A stretch of DNA of 64,000 nt from Paenibacillus antarcticus. Lineage in GTDB: Bacteria; Bacillota; Bacilli; Paenibacillales; Paenibacillaceae. Location: the NCBI RefSeq assembly GCF_001637225.1, contig NZ_LVJI01000002.1:186001-250000 (forward strand), written 5' to 3'. Both the position numbers and the translations under genes were made by a program. Below the pieces are notes generated by a model. That model did not search any database. It was not told the origin of the DNA and was given only the letters and a program-made list of their open reading frames with translations. Of this stretch, positions 62,942 to 64,000 are shown piece after piece (the stretch's first letter is position 1; each line of letters begins with the position of its first letter).

Positions 62942-64000
62942 ATGGAAGAACAACGTCCAATTTTACAAATGACGGATATTCACAAACAGTTTCCAGGAGT
63001 CAAGGCACTTTCTAACGTCCAATTTCGCTTATTCCCTGGAGAAGTTCATGCATTAATGGGAGAGAATGGTGCTGGAAAGTCAACCTTGATCAAGGTGCTA
63101 ACCGGGGTATATGCGAATGATCAAGGTACAGTGGAATTAGAGGGTAGAACAATATCGCTCCAGAGCCCACAGAATGCTGTCGAGCTCGGGATAAGTACCG
63201 TATATCAGGAAGTTAATTTATGTCCAAATTTATCTGTTGCTGAGAATATCTTTATCGGACGAGAACCTCGTCGTTATGGTCGGATTTTATGGAAAGAAAT
63301 TAATCGCAGAGCTTCACAACTACTCAAGGAGCGACTACAACTTCAAATCGATGTAACAAAGCCTTTACATAGTTATTCCGTAGCGATACAGCAACTTATT
63401 GCGATAGCACGTGCTTTGGATGTTTCTGCAAAGGTCCTAATTCTTGACGAACCTACGTCCAGTTTAGATCAGAATGAAGTGAAACAGCTATTCCAGATCA
63501 TGAATCAATTAAAGAATGAGGGTCTGGCCATCTTATTTGTTACTCATTTCTTAGATCAAGTATATGAAATGTCAGATCGCATAACCATTCTCCGTAACGG
63601 AGAGTTTGTAGGGGAATATTTAGCCAAGGATCTCCCTCGAATAGATTTAGTATCCAAAATGATTGGTAAGGAACTTCACATGCTTGAAGACATTCCGAAG
63701 ACGACAGAAGGACGTATTGGAATGGATGAAGTATTGATCCAGGCAACTGCGCTTGGTAGACAAGGAGTGATCGCGCCTTTTTCCTTACAGATTGGTAAGG
63801 GAGAAGTAGTTGGACTTGCAGGACTCCTAGGTTCCGGACGAACGGAACTTGCACGACTCTTCTTCGGAGCTGATCGTACGGATCAAGGGGAACTTAAGCT
63901 CGGTGATGTCGGCGGAACGGTACAATCTCCTAAACAAGCTATTAATCAAGGGATCGCATTCTGTTCCGAGAATCGAAAAACAGAAGGGATTATTGAGAAT
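62942..64000 (+). CDS. Sugar ABC transporter ATPase, YtfR-like (3' end missing)
   Basis: The frame from ATG 62942 (AAAGGAGAC upstream) is open to the right edge, giving 353 residues of about 500. The first ATPase domain has Walker A MGENGAGKSTLI (~39-50), signature-like YSVAIQQLIAIARAL and Walker B VLILDEPTSSLD. The second domain has begun (GEVVGLAGLLGSGRTELARL) and ends in CSENRKTEGIIEN. The YSVAIQQ form of the signature and the double ATPase are typical of YtfR/RbsA-type ATPases. With YtfQ it would form a galactofuranose-type importer; permease genes should follow beyond the window. Confidence 0.93.
   Translation, partial: MEEQRPILQMTDIHKQFPGVKALSNVQFRLFPGEVHALMGENGAGKSTLIKVLTGVYANDQGTVELEGRTISLQSPQNAVELGISTVYQEVNLCPNLSVAENIFIGREPRRYGRILWKEINRRASQLLKERLQLQIDVTKPLHSYSVAIQQLIAIARALDVSAKVLILDEPTSSLDQNEVKQLFQIMNQLKNEGLAILFVTHFLDQVYEMSDRITILRNGEFVGEYLAKDLPRIDLVSKMIGKELHMLEDIPKTTEGRIGMDEVLIQATALGRQGVIAPFSLQIGKGEVVGLAGLLGSGRTELARLFFGADRTDQGELKLGDVGGTVQSPKQAINQGIAFCSENRKTEGIIEN

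Overview
The window looks like chromosome of a Paenibacillus-type Firmicute. This is inferred from gene content: a T-box-controlled tyrS, a secreted galactanase anchored by three SLH domains, YesM/YesN-type two-component proteins, catabolite-response-like (cre) sites, lipoproteins with classical lipoboxes and strong AGGAGG-like ribosome binding sites. I saw no rRNA, tRNA, CRISPR array, transposase or prophage gene. Both edges cut genes: a purM-like gene on the left and a sugar ABC transporter ATPase on the right.

Layout. 1-8.3 kb: purM-like 3' end; promoter, T-box leader and tyrS; a small toxin-antitoxin-like pair between two copies of a ~55-bp hairpin repeat, whose toxin reading frame has a premature stop; an AraC/GyrI-type regulator; a 1213-residue GH53 endo-galactanase with a cre-like site. 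8.3-33.5 kb: a defence island. It holds a Nudix hydrolase and a PLD-helicase-DUF3427 protein set between two decayed pieces of a second helicase of the same family; a 456-residue orphan with a DUF5677-like motif; an AT-rich minus-strand cassette of a solo ParA-like ATPase and two small helical proteins; a complete type I restriction-modification system (hsdM-hsdS-hsdR); an McrB/McrC-type pair with a small companion; two Mrr-type nucleases (one membrane-anchored); a NERD nuclease-like protein; and an Xre regulator. Gene debris lies between these modules.

33.6-40.9 kb: a DUF418 membrane protein with a DesK/DesR-like two-component pair, an ABC-F ATPase, a lipoprotein and a YdcF/SanA-like protein. 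This stretch carries partial copies of the Xre gene, of the NERD-gene terminator and of the 5' end of the membrane Mrr gene, so the region has been shuffled. 40.9-44.4 kb: an OmpR/HK pair followed by two PepSY proteins. 44.6-51.4 kb: an apparently uncharacterised catabolic operon of FAD oxidoreductase, permease, HyuA-type ATPase without HyuB, an HExxH protein and an RpiR regulator. 51.4-55.8 kb: an HK/RR pair divergent from a fused ABC ATPase-permease of the MacB type. 55.9-57.1 kb: a small lipoprotein and a DUF4241 protein. 57.1-64 kb: a sugar-binding-protein-like sensor with a YesN regulator and YesM kinase, divergent from a YtfQ/YtfR-like sugar ABC transporter.

The best candidate for an undescribed system is the ParA-like three-gene cassette at 16.45-18.37 kb, which overlaps gene to gene, lacks any ParB or parS partner and sits inside the defence island. 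The Nudix-helicase pair with its relic sister and the HyuA operon are the next most interesting. All functions are read from sequence motifs and family knowledge; no database search was run.
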